Assembly (NCBI GenBank): GCA_934277845.1 | Contig: CAKQVV010000008.1 | Span: 1 to 40,487, forward strand | Reading direction: 5' to 3' | DNA from: an uncultured Clostridia bacterium | GTDB lineage: Bacteria; Bacillota; Clostridia; Christensenellales; Pumilibacteraceae | DNA length: 40,487 bases | Shown here: positions 21,070-29,878 of the stretch, piece by piece | How positions within the stretch are numbered: position 1 is the first letter of the stretch | How the letters are laid out: every line of letters starts with the position of its first letter | Translations under genes and position numbers: made by a program | The notes under the pieces: model-generated | What the model was told of the DNA's origin: nothing | Database searches by the model: none | The model's input: only the letters and a program-made list of their open reading frames with translations

Positions 21070-21342
21070 TTACTCTCCCTTGTAAGGAAGAAGCGCGATG
21101 GCGCGGGCACGCTTGATAGCCGTGGAAAGCTGACGCTGATGCTCGGCACACACGCCCGAAGCGCGACGGGGAACGATCTTGCCCTTTTCGGTGGTGAATC
21201 TTTTAAGACGGGTTACGTCCTTGTAGTCGATTTCTTCGACCTTCTCTACACAGAAAGCGCACACCTTTTTCTTGGGCGCTCTTCTGAACTTTTTGGACTT
21301 GTCGTCCATATCGTTAGTCTTATTAACGTTTTTCTTATCCAT
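21070..21342 (-). CDS. rpsR: 30S ribosomal protein S18
   Basis: 90-residue S18 of the small subunit platform, which pairs with S6. Conserved core: KVCAFCVEKVEEIDYKD, VTRLKRFTTEKGKIVPRR, SGVCAEHQRQLSTAIKRAR. Cys28-x-x-Cys31 and Cys65-x-x-His68 could bind zinc (a C+ form of S18). The N-terminus has a charged extension of about 20 residues. It is last in the conserved rpsF-ssb-rpsR operon, 24 bases after ssb, followed by a strong terminator. Confidence 0.97.
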   Translation of the reverse strand: MDKKNVNKTNDMDDKSKKFRRAPKKKVCAFCVEKVEEIDYKDVTRLKRFTTEKGKIVPRRASGVCAEHQRQLSTAIKRARAIALLPYKGE

Positions 21343-21366
21343 GATAATTTACCTCTTGAAAATTGT

Positions 21367-21807
21367 TTAGAACGGCAAATCGTCGGTATCGACGGGTTCG
21401 AGTTCGCTGACCTTTCTGGTCTTTTCGGGAGCGGACTGACGGGGCGTGTAACCGCCGCTTCTTTCCGCGCCTTCGCCGCCCGGGTTTCCGCCGCCGACGT
21501 TGATGAACTCGACGTCCTCGGCAACGATTTCGGTCGCGTAACGCTTGTTACCGTCCTTGTCGTCGTAGGTGCGGGTCTGAAGTTGTCCGACTACGCAAAC
21601 TTTTCTGCCTTTAGAAAGGTATTTGTTGCAGTTCTCGGCAAGACCGCGCCAGGTGACGATGTTGATGAAGTCCGCTTCGCGTTCGCCGTTCGAGTTGGAA
21701 TAGTTGCGGTTGACCGCGATAGAGAAACGGCACAGCGAAACGCCGCTGCCGGTAGTCTGAAATTCGGGATCGCGCGTAAGGTTTCCTATAAAAATACATT
21801 TGTTCAT
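21367..21807 (-). CDS. ssb: Single-stranded DNA-binding protein
   Basis: 146 residues. The OB-fold (about 1-110) starts MNKCIFIGNLTRDPE and includes FSIAVNRNYSN, FINIVTWRGLAENCNKYLSKG and YATEIVAEDVEFI. A Gly/Pro-rich linker follows, then the acidic tip DTDDLPF that recruits replication and repair proteins. It is encoded between rpsF and rpsR as in most Bacillota. Confidence 0.97.
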   Translation of the reverse strand: MNKCIFIGNLTRDPEFQTTGSGVSLCRFSIAVNRNYSNSNGEREADFINIVTWRGLAENCNKYLSKGRKVCVVGQLQTRTYDDKDGNKRYATEIVAEDVEFINVGGGNPGGEGAERSGGYTPRQSAPEKTRKVSELEPVDTDDLPF

Positions 21808-21822
21808 AACAGTCTACCCTTG

Positions 21823-22104
21823 TTACTTCTTTACGACAATGAAACGCATAACTTCGTCGGCGATACGCATCTGGCGTTCGAGTTCCTGCGGAAGATCTGC
21901 ATTAGCCGTAAAGTTCATGAGAAAGTAATAGCCTTCGGACTTGAAGTCGATCTCGTAGGCAAGTTTCTTGACGCCCCATTTGTCTACGCTTTCAACGCTG
22001 CCGCCGGCGGACTCAACCACGCCTTTGAACTTTTCGACAAGCGCGTCTTTTGCCGCGTCGTCGATCTTCGCGTCGAGAATGTAGAGAACCTCGTACTTGT
22101 TCAT
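21823..22104 (-). CDS. rpsF: 30S ribosomal protein S6
   Basis: 93 residues beginning MNKYEVLYILDAKIDD, with the S6 pattern GVVESAGGSVESVDKWGVKKLAYEI and YYFLMNFTA. The start chosen is ATG 22102-22104, which has AAAGGAGGT eight bases upstream. The frame stays open further upstream, but that part is leader RNA and is not S6-like. It is first gene of the operon, with ssb 15 bases downstream. Confidence 0.97.
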   Translation of the reverse strand: MNKYEVLYILDAKIDDAAKDALVEKFKGVVESAGGSVESVDKWGVKKLAYEIDFKSEGYYFLMNFTANADLPQELERQMRIADEVMRFIVVKK

Positions 22105-22180
22105 AATATACCTCCTTTTGGTCTGTGTGTCCCTTGTTTCCCAAGAGAAAGGATTATCCCCGCTTTTCGGGGCAAACAGT
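22105..22180 (-). promoter_or_regulatory. rpsF leader with short hairpin
   Basis: The region between promoter and rpsF start can form CCCCG (22168-22172 on minus strand) with CGGGG (22158-22162) around a five-base loop, plus a weaker CTTG/CAAG stem. This is where S6:S18 autoregulation sites occur in other bacteria, but I cannot match the known motif here. Confidence 0.4.
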
Positions 22181-22209
22181 ATTATAACACCTTTTTCCGT
22201 GTTTTGCAA
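22181..22209 (-). promoter_or_regulatory. Sigma-A promoter of rpsF-ssb-rpsR
   Basis: Minus-strand TTGCAA (22204-22209), 17-base spacer, TATAAT (22181-22186). Confidence 0.85.
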
Positions 22210-22297
22210 CAAATTTGCGCCGATTTTCGGGAAATTTATCGCGGAAAACGGAAAGATTATATGACTTTATAACAACTCTCATTATCACGCGCCAAAA

Positions 22298-22325
22298 TAA
22301 AAAAGCCCGAACGGATCGGGCTTTT
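22298..22325. terminator. Intrinsic terminator after the ADH-family gene
   Basis: AAAAGCCCGA (22301-22310), five-base loop, TCGGGCTTTT (22316-22325), with further A residues on the left giving a T run on the minus strand. Confidence 0.85.
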
Positions 22326-22338
22326 ACGGTTTATCGTT

Positions 22339-23358
22339 TTACAGTTTGTCTATATCGACCACTATACCGACGTATTTGTCGGCATCGGCTCCGAGTTCGC
22401 GAAGCGCGGTACCGACCGCGTCGAACGCGACTCTTCTCGTCACGAGCGGCTGAACCCGAACGGCGCGGGACGCGATCATATTGACTGCGGACAGGTAATT
22501 GTCGTTCGCTCCCGTAACGGGCACGAGCGTAACGCTCTTTTCAAATAACGGAAGAAGATTGAGCGTAAGGTCGCGTTTGAGGTCCTCGATGCCCACTATC
22601 GCCGCCCTGCCGTAACGAGCGAGGCAATCGAACGAACGTTGCAGCGGCAGTCCGGACAGCAGGCAGTACGCCGCGGTTTCCGCCATTTTGCCGCAGGTAA
22701 TGGTGAATATTTTTTTCACGGGATCGGTATCGACGATATTGATCGTGTAGTAAATGCCGAGTTTTTCCGCAAGTTCCAGTCTGTCGGCGCGCATATCGAC
22801 GACGATAGGCACGGCCTGATAGTAAAGCGCGACCTGCGCGAGCGCAAGACCGGCATCGGTTGCGCCCAGAATAACGATATGTTCGCCCTTTTCGAGTTTG
22901 AGTTTGTCGAGCGTCGCGACGGCTAACGCCACGGACTCGATGAACACGCCTTCCTCTGCGGTGATTTTGCCGGGAAGCAGAATAGCGTCCGCTTGCGGCA
23001 CGACCATGAAGTCGCGGAGCACTCCGTCCTCGGTCTTGCCGTAGGTATAACTGTGCTCGCATTCGCCGCGCCTGCCGCTTCTGCAATGAGCGCACTCGCC
23101 GCACGACGAAACGGGACGCACGTACACCGTGTCGCCGCGCTTAATCCCCGTGACGTCGGATCCGACTTCGGTCACGAGTCCCACGCCGTTCCTGCCCATG
23201 ACGAGCGGACCGGGTGCGTCGGCTGTGTACAGACAGCACTCGGTGGTGGTAAGCGAAGCCGCCAGCATTTTAAGTTTTACGCAACCGGATTCGACGGATT
23301 GTGCGCCGAGATCGACGAGTTCCGCCGTCTTTTCTCCGGTAACCTTCCAGGCTTTCAT
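22339..23358 (-). CDS. Zinc-type alcohol dehydrogenase-family (MDR) protein lacking the catalytic zinc motif
   Basis: 339-residue medium-chain dehydrogenase/reductase. The start chosen is ATG 23356-23358 (MKAWKVTGEK) with GAAGGAA upstream; a longer frame to 23409 lacks a ribosome site. The structural zinc lobe is intact (CGECAHCRSGRRGEC, four Cys) and the Rossmann part is present (HIVILGATDAGLALAQVAL, IVVDMRADRLELAEKLG). The catalytic site is altered: where zinc ADHs have ICG(T/S)D-x-H and GHE, this protein has SLTTTECCLYTADAPG and VMGRNGVG, so the first Cys and the His-Glu are gone. It may therefore be a non-zinc reductase, a different chemistry, or inactive. It has its own promoter at 23466 and terminator at 22298. 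Confidence 0.85.
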   Translation of the reverse strand: MKAWKVTGEKTAELVDLGAQSVESGCVKLKMLAASLTTTECCLYTADAPGPLVMGRNGVGLVTEVGSDVTGIKRGDTVYVRPVSSCGECAHCRSGRRGECEHSYTYGKTEDGVLRDFMVVPQADAILLPGKITAEEGVFIESVALAVATLDKLKLEKGEHIVILGATDAGLALAQVALYYQAVPIVVDMRADRLELAEKLGIYYTINIVDTDPVKKIFTITCGKMAETAAYCLLSGLPLQRSFDCLARYGRAAIVGIEDLKRDLTLNLLPLFEKSVTLVPVTGANDNYLSAVNMIASRAVRVQPLVTRRVAFDAVGTALRELGADADKYVGIVVDIDKL

Positions 23359-23465
23359 CGGTTTCCTTCTTTTCGGCGTGATCGCGCCGCAAGGCTGTTT
23401 TAGTTTCAAACGAGGCGTTTTTCCGTTTCGGGAAACTGTTTCTCGCTTTTCTGCCTACGCGGTTT

Positions 23466-23494
23466 AGTATAACATATCCGGCTCAAAAAAACAA
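23466..23494 (-). promoter_or_regulatory. Candidate promoter of the ADH-family gene
   Basis: Minus-strand TTGTTT (23489-23494), 17-base spacer, TATACT (23466-23471). Confidence 0.65.
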
Positions 23495-23576
23495 CTACAT
23501 AACGTTATTTTTTATATAATCGACGTAAAAATCGGGATTTGCGCACAAAATATAGCACTATTATACCGTCCCGAAA

Positions 23577-23616
23577 CGAAAAAACCGCGAGCCGGCGTTT
23601 TCGCCGGTGCTCGCGG
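23577..23616 (-). terminator. Intrinsic terminator after the GH43 gene
   Basis: CCGCGAGC (23585-23592) pairs with GCTCGCGG (23609-23616), with GGCG/CGCC inside. The minus-strand product ends in six T residues. Confidence 0.85.
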
Positions 23617-23632
23617 ATTAAACGAAATGTCG

Positions 23633-26600
23633 CTATTTGACGTACTTTGCGATTTGTTCTTCCGCAAGTTCGTCGGTAAACACGGTCACGTCCCCGAACT
23701 CGATACTGAACGACTTGGACGAAGTGAACGCGAATCCGTAGGCGCACTTGCCGGTCGCGGCAAAAGTATGCCCCGCTTCCGCGCTGTCGTAAACCTTGAC
23801 GTATTCGCCTGCGTCATTTTCGTAATAGAGATACACGTTTTCGCCGTCGCGGATAAACATATACGAATACGTCTTGCCGATTGCGCGCCAGGTGTAGTTG
23901 TCGTAGTTTGTACCGGCAACCTCTTTACTGAACACGTTGGTCGGGTTCCAGCCCACGCTCTCGTCCAACAGTACGCGATAGCCCGTGCTCCAGAATCCCA
24001 CGAACGAACTCCTGGTGCCGTCGATGAATTTTATTCCGATAGCGGGATCGTACTCGATACCCGAGTTTTTCAACGCGGCTTCGTCGGCAAAGCCGCTGAT
24101 GTCGGACTTGTTGGTGACCTTGAACTTTACGACCGCTTTCCCGCCGACGCCGTTCGTGAAATATCCGCCGCTGTTGCGGGACGCGACGTATACTCCCTCG
24201 TCCTTGCGGTCGAGATTCCAGTGGTCGGTGTTCGCGGTATAGGTTTTACCGTTCACGACCGCCGTGCCGCCCAGCGCATAACGCGTGGCGTAAGGAGTAC
24301 CGGTAAACGCGCCGTTTACGATCATGTACGTCGATTCCGTGCAGCCGTTTGCGGTCACGGATACCGAATAATTTTTAGACGAGGACAGCGTGAAGGAGTA
24401 CTCGCCCGCATAGCCGGTAGTTGCGGTATAGGCTTCGCCGCCGGACATGTCGGTAACGAGCATTTTCGCGCCCGCCGCGACCGTACCGTCGGGAGTGTAA
24501 CGGAGCGTACCCGATACGGTGACGGCATCGGCGATTTTTACGAACGCAAACTCGACGAGCGTCGAAGCGGTTTTCGCAGTCACCGAAACGGCACCTGTCT
24601 TTTCGATCGCCGCGCCGTTTACGCGGACTTCGCCCAGTGTGTAACCGGCAAAAGGACGCGCGACAATCTTAGCTTTGCCGCTCGCGGGTATCAGATCGTC
24701 GCAGTACGCGTCGCCGCCGCCCGTCACGGCGATAACCGGCAGTTTGTTGCCTGCCGCGGTAATCGCGGGACATGCGTTCAGCGCGGTTTGTGCGTCGGCG
24801 CAAACCGCGTATTTCGCGCCCGAAACGTTAGCCGAACCGCCGTCCGACCACGCGCCTACAGAGCAGGTGCCCGAAAAGTCCGGATCGCGCAAAGCCGCAA
24901 CGATCGCGGTCTGCGAGTAAAGTATCACGGTCGGTCCGCTCTTGACCAGTGTGTAGGTACCGCCGCCGGCAGGGACCGCGAGATATTTTTTGTCGGTGCC
25001 GTTCGACACGACGAAACCGGACTTACCGGCGCTGCCTGCGTTTATCGCGGCGGTGAAAACAAAGTTTCCCGCGCAAGCCGCCGAGTACCAGGTTTCGTTT
25101 TTTACGGTTGCGGCAAGCGTGACGGTATTGCCGGCGTAAGTTACGTTGCCGATCGCAGCCTCGCCCAGTCCGCCCTCGCCGAACGTCGCCGCGGTACCGA
25201 TCGCGCGGAATCCGTTTGCGTTGTACGAACCGTAACTCGTCGGCGCCCAAACGTCGACCGATTCGGGTTTAAGCAACGTGCCTTTGACATAGCCGCCGTT
25301 GATCCTGTAAACGCCGCTGCCGCTCATAGATCCGGTACCGACCACGTTGTAGTATCCAGCAAACACGTTCACGTTCGCCTGACGCTTGGTAAATCCCAAC
25401 GATTCCCAGGACGCGAACGCTTCCGCTTCCATGACGTTGCCGCCCGCGAGCCGTGCCGAAGCCGTCACGAAATCGCCGAACAGACTGTGATTCTGCGGAT
25501 CGACGTACACGCGTTTGACAGAATTGCCGTAGCCGCCGAAGTAGATCTCGAAGTGCGAGTTGACCTGGAAAAAGTTTTTGGCGTTCCATACGATATTGTC
25601 GTCGCAGGCACGCGCCGCGACGTACACGCCGTCCTCGGCGATGACGGCGGTGGTTTCCACTTTTACGCCCGAAACCGTATATGTATAATAGTTCTTGCCG
25701 ACGTACTCTGGCTCGTCGGACTTGCCGTCGATAACGAACGCGCCGCCAGGGTTAGAACCGTTAGCCACGTCGTAGGACGGAAGGTCGGCGGCTTTGCTCG
25801 CGTCGGTCTTGCCGAGCACCGTTATCTCGCCCACCCTGATTTCGTCGTCGCCCGTGTTGAGTTTATCGGAAACGTTCAGTTCGATTTCGATCTTTTTGAC
25901 TTTCGCGGTCGCAAAGTCGGCGATTATCGCTCCGCCCGGACGCATATAGCCTTTTTCGGAATTGTAGTTGGCGGTATCGGTGACGGCGTGCATGCTCACC
26001 GTTTTTCCGCTCGCGAGCGTCAGCGTGATATCCGCACCGGCAACCGCTTTGTTGTAGGTATAACTGTTGTAAATCATCACCGCGCGGATATCTTTCGCCG
26101 TCGGGTATTCGAGAGTTATCGTAGTGTTGCCGTTTGCCGAAAACTCCTGTGCCTGTTCGAACGGCTGGTACGGGAACGCGCCGTCGGTGAGATACTGCGT
26201 GCCGCTTGCCGTTCCGCTCGCGGTGATCGCCGCGTCTCTCGCGATATTCGAATAGCCGCTCGCTACCGCCGGAAGCGGTTGGAGCGAGAACGTCGCGCCG
26301 GTGCCGGCAAGCACGTCACAATCATAATTTGCGTTATAGGTAAAACGTACTCTGTCGACGCCTATCGCCCTGCCCATAAACGTACCGTTGAGGTAGTTGT
26401 CGACGGGGTTGTAAAACGCGTGATAGACCGCAAAAAGTTCGTTGCCCGCCCTGACGAAACTGTGGTGTCCGGCACCCGACATAAAGTCGTACATCGGTTT
26501 CTCCGTGCCTATGCCTATTACGGGGTTTGCGTACTCGCGCGAAAGTTTTCTGAACGGTCCCAAAGGCGTATCGCCCACGGTTTGCATGATAGAATAACGA

Positions 26601-29600
26601 CGATCGCCATAGCCGAACGGCGAATACGTAAGGTAGAATTTGCCGCCGTGTTCGATGGCAAACGCGCCTTCGCAGATATCGCCGTCGTATGCGCCGGGGG
26701 CGTTGGTTCCCGTCCAGTCGGATGGGTTAATGCTGCCCTTCGTACCTGTGAACATGTTTACGTTTTTGCCCTTGTTGCCCTCGTCGTAAGGCATCAGTAG
26801 CAGCGTGAGCGTCGAATAGTCGGGCGTGATCATGTCCTTCATTTTCATGCCCCAGATGCGGTTGCCGTCCGTAATCGAACTGACGTGCTGAGAAAAATAC
26901 AGGTACATGTCGCCGCTTTCGGTGATGAACGGACTGACGTCGATTGCCGGCCAGATGCCGTTGCCCGTGACCGGATCGATATACTTGCTCGTCATTGCCG
27001 CGAGTTGGGTTTTGAAATTTTTACCGAAGTTTACGGGCGGCGTGCTTGCCGTGATCGTTTCGCCGTTGAGGTTGGCGGTTTTGCCCGCACCGTAATAACT
27101 TTCCGCCGTGACGAGCGTGTACGGTCCCATGGGACTGTCGGAAATGCCGATACCGAGGTAAAGACGATCCCACTTTGTCGCTTCGGTACTCGTGTCGACG
27201 CCGACGTACTCGGTGCCGGAATTGCCCTTTTTCGAGCCTGCCGAGAAGAATATGAAATATTTGCCCGTCTTGGGATCGCGGATAAGTTCGGGCGCCCAGT
27301 AATTACTTTCCGTCCAGCCGGAAGAAGTGATCGTCAGCGCGTTTCCGCCGCTTGCCTTGCCCGCGCGCTCCCAGCGCGAGAGGTCGCGGCTGCGGTACAG
27401 CGGGAACGCGGAATATCTGCTGCCGCCCGTAGTCGCCATATAGAACCAGCCGCCGTAGGTCGCGTCCTCTTCCTCGGAAACGTAAATTACGCCGGGATCC
27501 GCGCCGTCGATTTCGAGGTCGTTGCGGTAGAACAGCGTGGTATCATAGGTCAGTCCGCCGCCGTTGCCGTCGGACACGGTTGCCATGGAAAACTCCTCGG
27601 TTTCGTCGCCGGCGACAGGCGTGAAATGCACCGCAATGAGGTTGGTATCCGCGCTCGTGACGTTAAAGCAATAGGTATTGCCGTCGGCGTTTATGCCCGA
27701 AGGCGTAACTTCGTTGCCGCAGAAAGTCACTTCGTCGATCTTGTAGCCGTAACTGGGCGCGACTTTCAGCGTGAGCATGCTTCCCAGTTGCGCCTTGCCG
27801 TTATCCGCGCCGTCGAGCGTGACGGAGCCGGAACCGGTGCGCGTGATCTTGACCGATTTCACGACGCTATTCTCTATCGCCGCAAGATCGGACAGGACGA
27901 AAGCGTCGGTAAATTCCGCCGCGCCGTCCGAATAAAAGCCGTACTCGCCGCGTCCCGAAAGCGATCCCAAAGTAAACGATTCGCATTTATTTCCGCTTGC
28001 GTCGAAAACGTACACGGTCGAGCCGTATCTCACGACGCGGATCGTGCCCGCGCCGCCGTCGAGTCTGATTTTATCTGTGGTAAATACAGTTTTATTGTCT
28101 GCCGCAGCGGTAACGCCGCCGTCGGTATATTCGATTTTCAGCGTAGTCGCGGCTGTCTTTACGATCACGCCCGTTTTGCCCGCGGCTTTCACCGTCGCAC
28201 GGAACCCGGCGTTTCCGGAAGTAAACCGCGCAAACGCGACAGCCGCTCCCGTACTTTTCAGCGTCGCGCCGCCGTCGTAGCCTTCGGTAAAGCCGTCGGT
28301 CGTGAACGACGAAGTTATCGCCGCGAGATCGAGCGTCACGTCGTCGTAGGAAACGAGGAACGCGCGTTCGTTCATTTTCAGCGCGAGCGCGTCGATATTG
28401 ATCTTGTACGAGCCGGACGGAAGCGTGAACGAGAATTTGCCGTTCTCGTCGGTGGCGACGCGTCTGTCTACGCCTTTGCCGTCAGTCGCGACCAGCGTCA
28501 CGCCGCCGGGATTACCGCCGCCTGCCACCGAAAGCGTGCCGGACACTCCGACCGATTCCTTTTTCTCGCGGTACTCGGCGGAAACCGTGGTGTCGCCGTT
28601 GATCGTCACCGGAATTCTGCCGTCGGCGGGCAGTTCGCCGCCGTAAAGTTCGCCGCCGATGCGGAACGCGAACAAGACGTAGCCTTCGTCGGGCGTACAT
28701 TCGACTATCGCGGTCGAGCCGTGCGGCGCGGTTTCGGGCGCGACGGTCGTGCCGTGCGCGGACGCAACGACGGTTATATTATGATCGACGGGTACGAACT
28801 CGCACACCGCTTCTATATCTTCGTGAATATCATATACGGTAACGGTGCCGGATTTCGCCGCAGTCGTGCGGTCTACGCCGTTCACCGTGAACGAGCCTAT
28901 CGTGTAAAATTCATCGGTTGTGATAGTAAATGTCACTTCGCCGAAAGGTTCGACCGACTCCGCCGACGCGGTTACTTCGCCGCCGGCGTTCTTCGTCACG
29001 GTAACGAAATATTCGTCCACCGCCTCGAATCCTGCGGTAACGAGCATATCGAACTCGGGCACGAGCGTGAACGTGCCGTCTTTACTCACCTGCGACAAGT
29101 CCAGAAACTTCGGATCGCTGCCGTCTTTTTTGGTTATTCTCACAAAATCGAGCCGATAATCGCGATCAGGCGTCGCGGTGAAAGTGACGCTATCGCCCGC
29201 CTTTACCGATTTTGCCGATGCGGTCAGCGTACCGCCGCTGCCTGCCGAAATCGCGACGGAATAATAAACCTCGGGTTCGGGCTTTTCCGTTTCTTCGGTA
29301 AAGGTCGCGGAAATCGTGACGTCCGCCGTGACGTTCTTTATCACGAACGCGTTGTCGGCGATTTTATCCTTTGTAAGGACGTGCTTGCCCATGCCGTCGA
29401 CGTATTCCGCGCCGCCGGCTTCATAGCCTTCGTCCGGCACGAGCGTGACGGCGATGTCGCCGCCTTTTTTCACCGTGTAGTCCGCGTTATCCTCGCCCAG
29501 CACGATTTTGCCGTGCTCGGGACGAACGACGGTAATCTCGAACGAATTGCGTTCGGGCGCAGGCCCGGGCTTGCTGCCGCCCGAACACGCGGCAAACGAA

Positions 29601-29647
29601 CACAGCACCGCAATCGCGATCAAAACCGTAAACAACTTCTTCTTCAT
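23633..29647 (-). CDS. Giant modular GH43 lipoprotein (2004 aa)
   Basis: Surface lipoprotein; signal MKKKLFTVLIAIAVLCSFAA with the lipid Cys just after it (FAACSGG). Order by rough residue: four divergent InlB-type repeats (34-362), carboxypeptidase-regulatory-like fold (366-442), LamG/DUF1080-like beta sandwich (452-589), another InlB-type repeat (602-682), GH43 five-blade propeller (705-1100), F5/8-type discoidin-like module (1126-1270), CBM9-like module (1304-1466), LamG-like region, a second regulatory-like fold (1706-1779) and a final LamG-like domain. The GH43 part shows ADPGVIYV, NYWAPELIRDP and GDICEGAFAIEHGGKFYLTYS (candidate general acid Glu). GH43 acts on arabinose/xylose-containing glycans; the substrate here is unknown. 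Start is ATG 29645-29647 with AAGGGAG; a longer open frame to 29788 would run through the promoter. There is no adjacent transporter or regulator. Confidence 0.85.
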   Translation of the reverse strand: MKKKLFTVLIAIAVLCSFAACSGGSKPGPAPERNSFEITVVRPEHGKIVLGEDNADYTVKKGGDIAVTLVPDEGYEAGGAEYVDGMGKHVLTKDKIADNAFVIKNVTADVTISATFTEETEKPEPEVYYSVAISAGSGGTLTASAKSVKAGDSVTFTATPDRDYRLDFVRITKKDGSDPKFLDLSQVSKDGTFTLVPEFDMLVTAGFEAVDEYFVTVTKNAGGEVTASAESVEPFGEVTFTITTDEFYTIGSFTVNGVDRTTAAKSGTVTVYDIHEDIEAVCEFVPVDHNITVVASAHGTTVAPETAPHGSTAIVECTPDEGYVLFAFRIGGELYGGELPADGRIPVTINGDTTVSAEYREKKESVGVSGTLSVAGGGNPGGVTLVATDGKGVDRRVATDENGKFSFTLPSGSYKINIDALALKMNERAFLVSYDDVTLDLAAITSSFTTDGFTEGYDGGATLKSTGAAVAFARFTSGNAGFRATVKAAGKTGVIVKTAATTLKIEYTDGGVTAAADNKTVFTTDKIRLDGGAGTIRVVRYGSTVYVFDASGNKCESFTLGSLSGRGEYGFYSDGAAEFTDAFVLSDLAAIENSVVKSVKITRTGSGSVTLDGADNGKAQLGSMLTLKVAPSYGYKIDEVTFCGNEVTPSGINADGNTYCFNVTSADTNLIAVHFTPVAGDETEEFSMATVSDGNGGGLTYDTTLFYRNDLEIDGADPGVIYVSEEEDATYGGWFYMATTGGSRYSAFPLYRSRDLSRWERAGKASGGNALTITSSGWTESNYWAPELIRDPKTGKYFIFFSAGSKKGNSGTEYVGVDTSTEATKWDRLYLGIGISDSPMGPYTLVTAESYYGAGKTANLNGETITASTPPVNFGKNFKTQLAAMTSKYIDPVTGNGIWPAIDVSPFITESGDMYLYFSQHVSSITDGNRIWGMKMKDMITPDYSTLTLLLMPYDEGNKGKNVNMFTGTKGSINPSDWTGTNAPGAYDGDICEGAFAIEHGGKFYLTYSPFGYGDRRYSIMQTVGDTPLGPFRKLSREYANPVIGIGTEKPMYDFMSGAGHHSFVRAGNELFAVYHAFYNPVDNYLNGTFMGRAIGVDRVRFTYNANYDCDVLAGTGATFSLQPLPAVASGYSNIARDAAITASGTASGTQYLTDGAFPYQPFEQAQEFSANGNTTITLEYPTAKDIRAVMIYNSYTYNKAVAGADITLTLASGKTVSMHAVTDTANYNSEKGYMRPGGAIIADFATAKVKKIEIELNVSDKLNTGDDEIRVGEITVLGKTDASKAADLPSYDVANGSNPGGAFVIDGKSDEPEYVGKNYYTYTVSGVKVETTAVIAEDGVYVAARACDDNIVWNAKNFFQVNSHFEIYFGGYGNSVKRVYVDPQNHSLFGDFVTASARLAGGNVMEAEAFASWESLGFTKRQANVNVFAGYYNVVGTGSMSGSGVYRINGGYVKGTLLKPESVDVWAPTSYGSYNANGFRAIGTAATFGEGGLGEAAIGNVTYAGNTVTLAATVKNETWYSAACAGNFVFTAAINAGSAGKSGFVVSNGTDKKYLAVPAGGGTYTLVKSGPTVILYSQTAIVAALRDPDFSGTCSVGAWSDGGSANVSGAKYAVCADAQTALNACPAITAAGNKLPVIAVTGGGDAYCDDLIPASGKAKIVARPFAGYTLGEVRVNGAAIEKTGAVSVTAKTASTLVEFAFVKIADAVTVSGTLRYTPDGTVAAGAKMLVTDMSGGEAYTATTGYAGEYSFTLSSSKNYSVSVTANGCTESTYMIVNGAFTGTPYATRYALGGTAVVNGKTYTANTDHWNLDRKDEGVYVASRNSGGYFTNGVGGKAVVKFKVTNKSDISGFADEAALKNSGIEYDPAIGIKFIDGTRSSFVGFWSTGYRVLLDESVGWNPTNVFSKEVAGTNYDNYTWRAIGKTYSYMFIRDGENVYLYYENDAGEYVKVYDSAEAGHTFAATGKCAYGFAFTSSKSFSIEFGDVTVFTDELAEEQIAKYVK

Positions 29648-29667
29648 CTGCTCTGCTCCCTTTTGAC

Positions 29668-29696
29668 GGGTTGTTTCGACTTTTTTACGACAACCC
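29668..29696 (-). other. Leader hairpin before the GH43 gene
   Basis: GGGTTGT (29668-29674) pairs with ACAACCC (29690-29696). It sits about 20 bases before the ATG, next to the ribosome site, in a leader of about 110 bases. Confidence 0.4.
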
Positions 29697-29759
29697 GAGG
29701 ATTGTTCTTGCAATAATCGGCATCGGGCGAAACTTCGCCGCGCCGTATCTAACCTATTT

Positions 29760-29788
29760 ATAGTATAACAATACTCGCGATTTGTCAA
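29760..29788 (-). promoter_or_regulatory. Sigma-A promoter of the GH43 gene
   Basis: Minus-strand TTGACA (29783-29788), 17-base spacer, TACTAT (29760-29765). A TATACT two bases upstream is an alternative -10 with a shorter spacer. Confidence 0.75.
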
Positions 29789-29818
29789 CCCCAGCGGACG
29801 TAAACGCCGAAAAAGGTT

Positions 29819-29857
29819 AAAAAACGCGACAAAGCGATTGACTCTGCCGCGTTTTTT
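29819..29857. terminator. Bidirectional intrinsic terminator
   Basis: AAAAAACGCG (29819-29828) pairs with CGCGTTTTTT (29848-29857) around a 19-base loop. It ends the ecf-truA-hydrolase unit. Confidence 0.75.
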
Positions 29858-29878
29858 AGGTTCTTCTTGTTCTTTGCG

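Noticed and set aside
22105..22212. N-terminal extension of rpsF
   Set aside because: The extra 36 residues cover the leader up to the -35 box; the ribosome site and S6 homology start at 22104.
23627..26800. Long open frame on the plus strand opposite the GH43 gene (and another at 26885-29716)
   Set aside because: Arg/Val/His-rich, no domain, no ribosome site; it mirrors the codon bias of the minus-strand gene whose domains are clear.
29648..29788. N-terminal extension of the GH43 lipoprotein
   Set aside because: It would place the start over the promoter and put 47 residues before a perfect lipoprotein signal.
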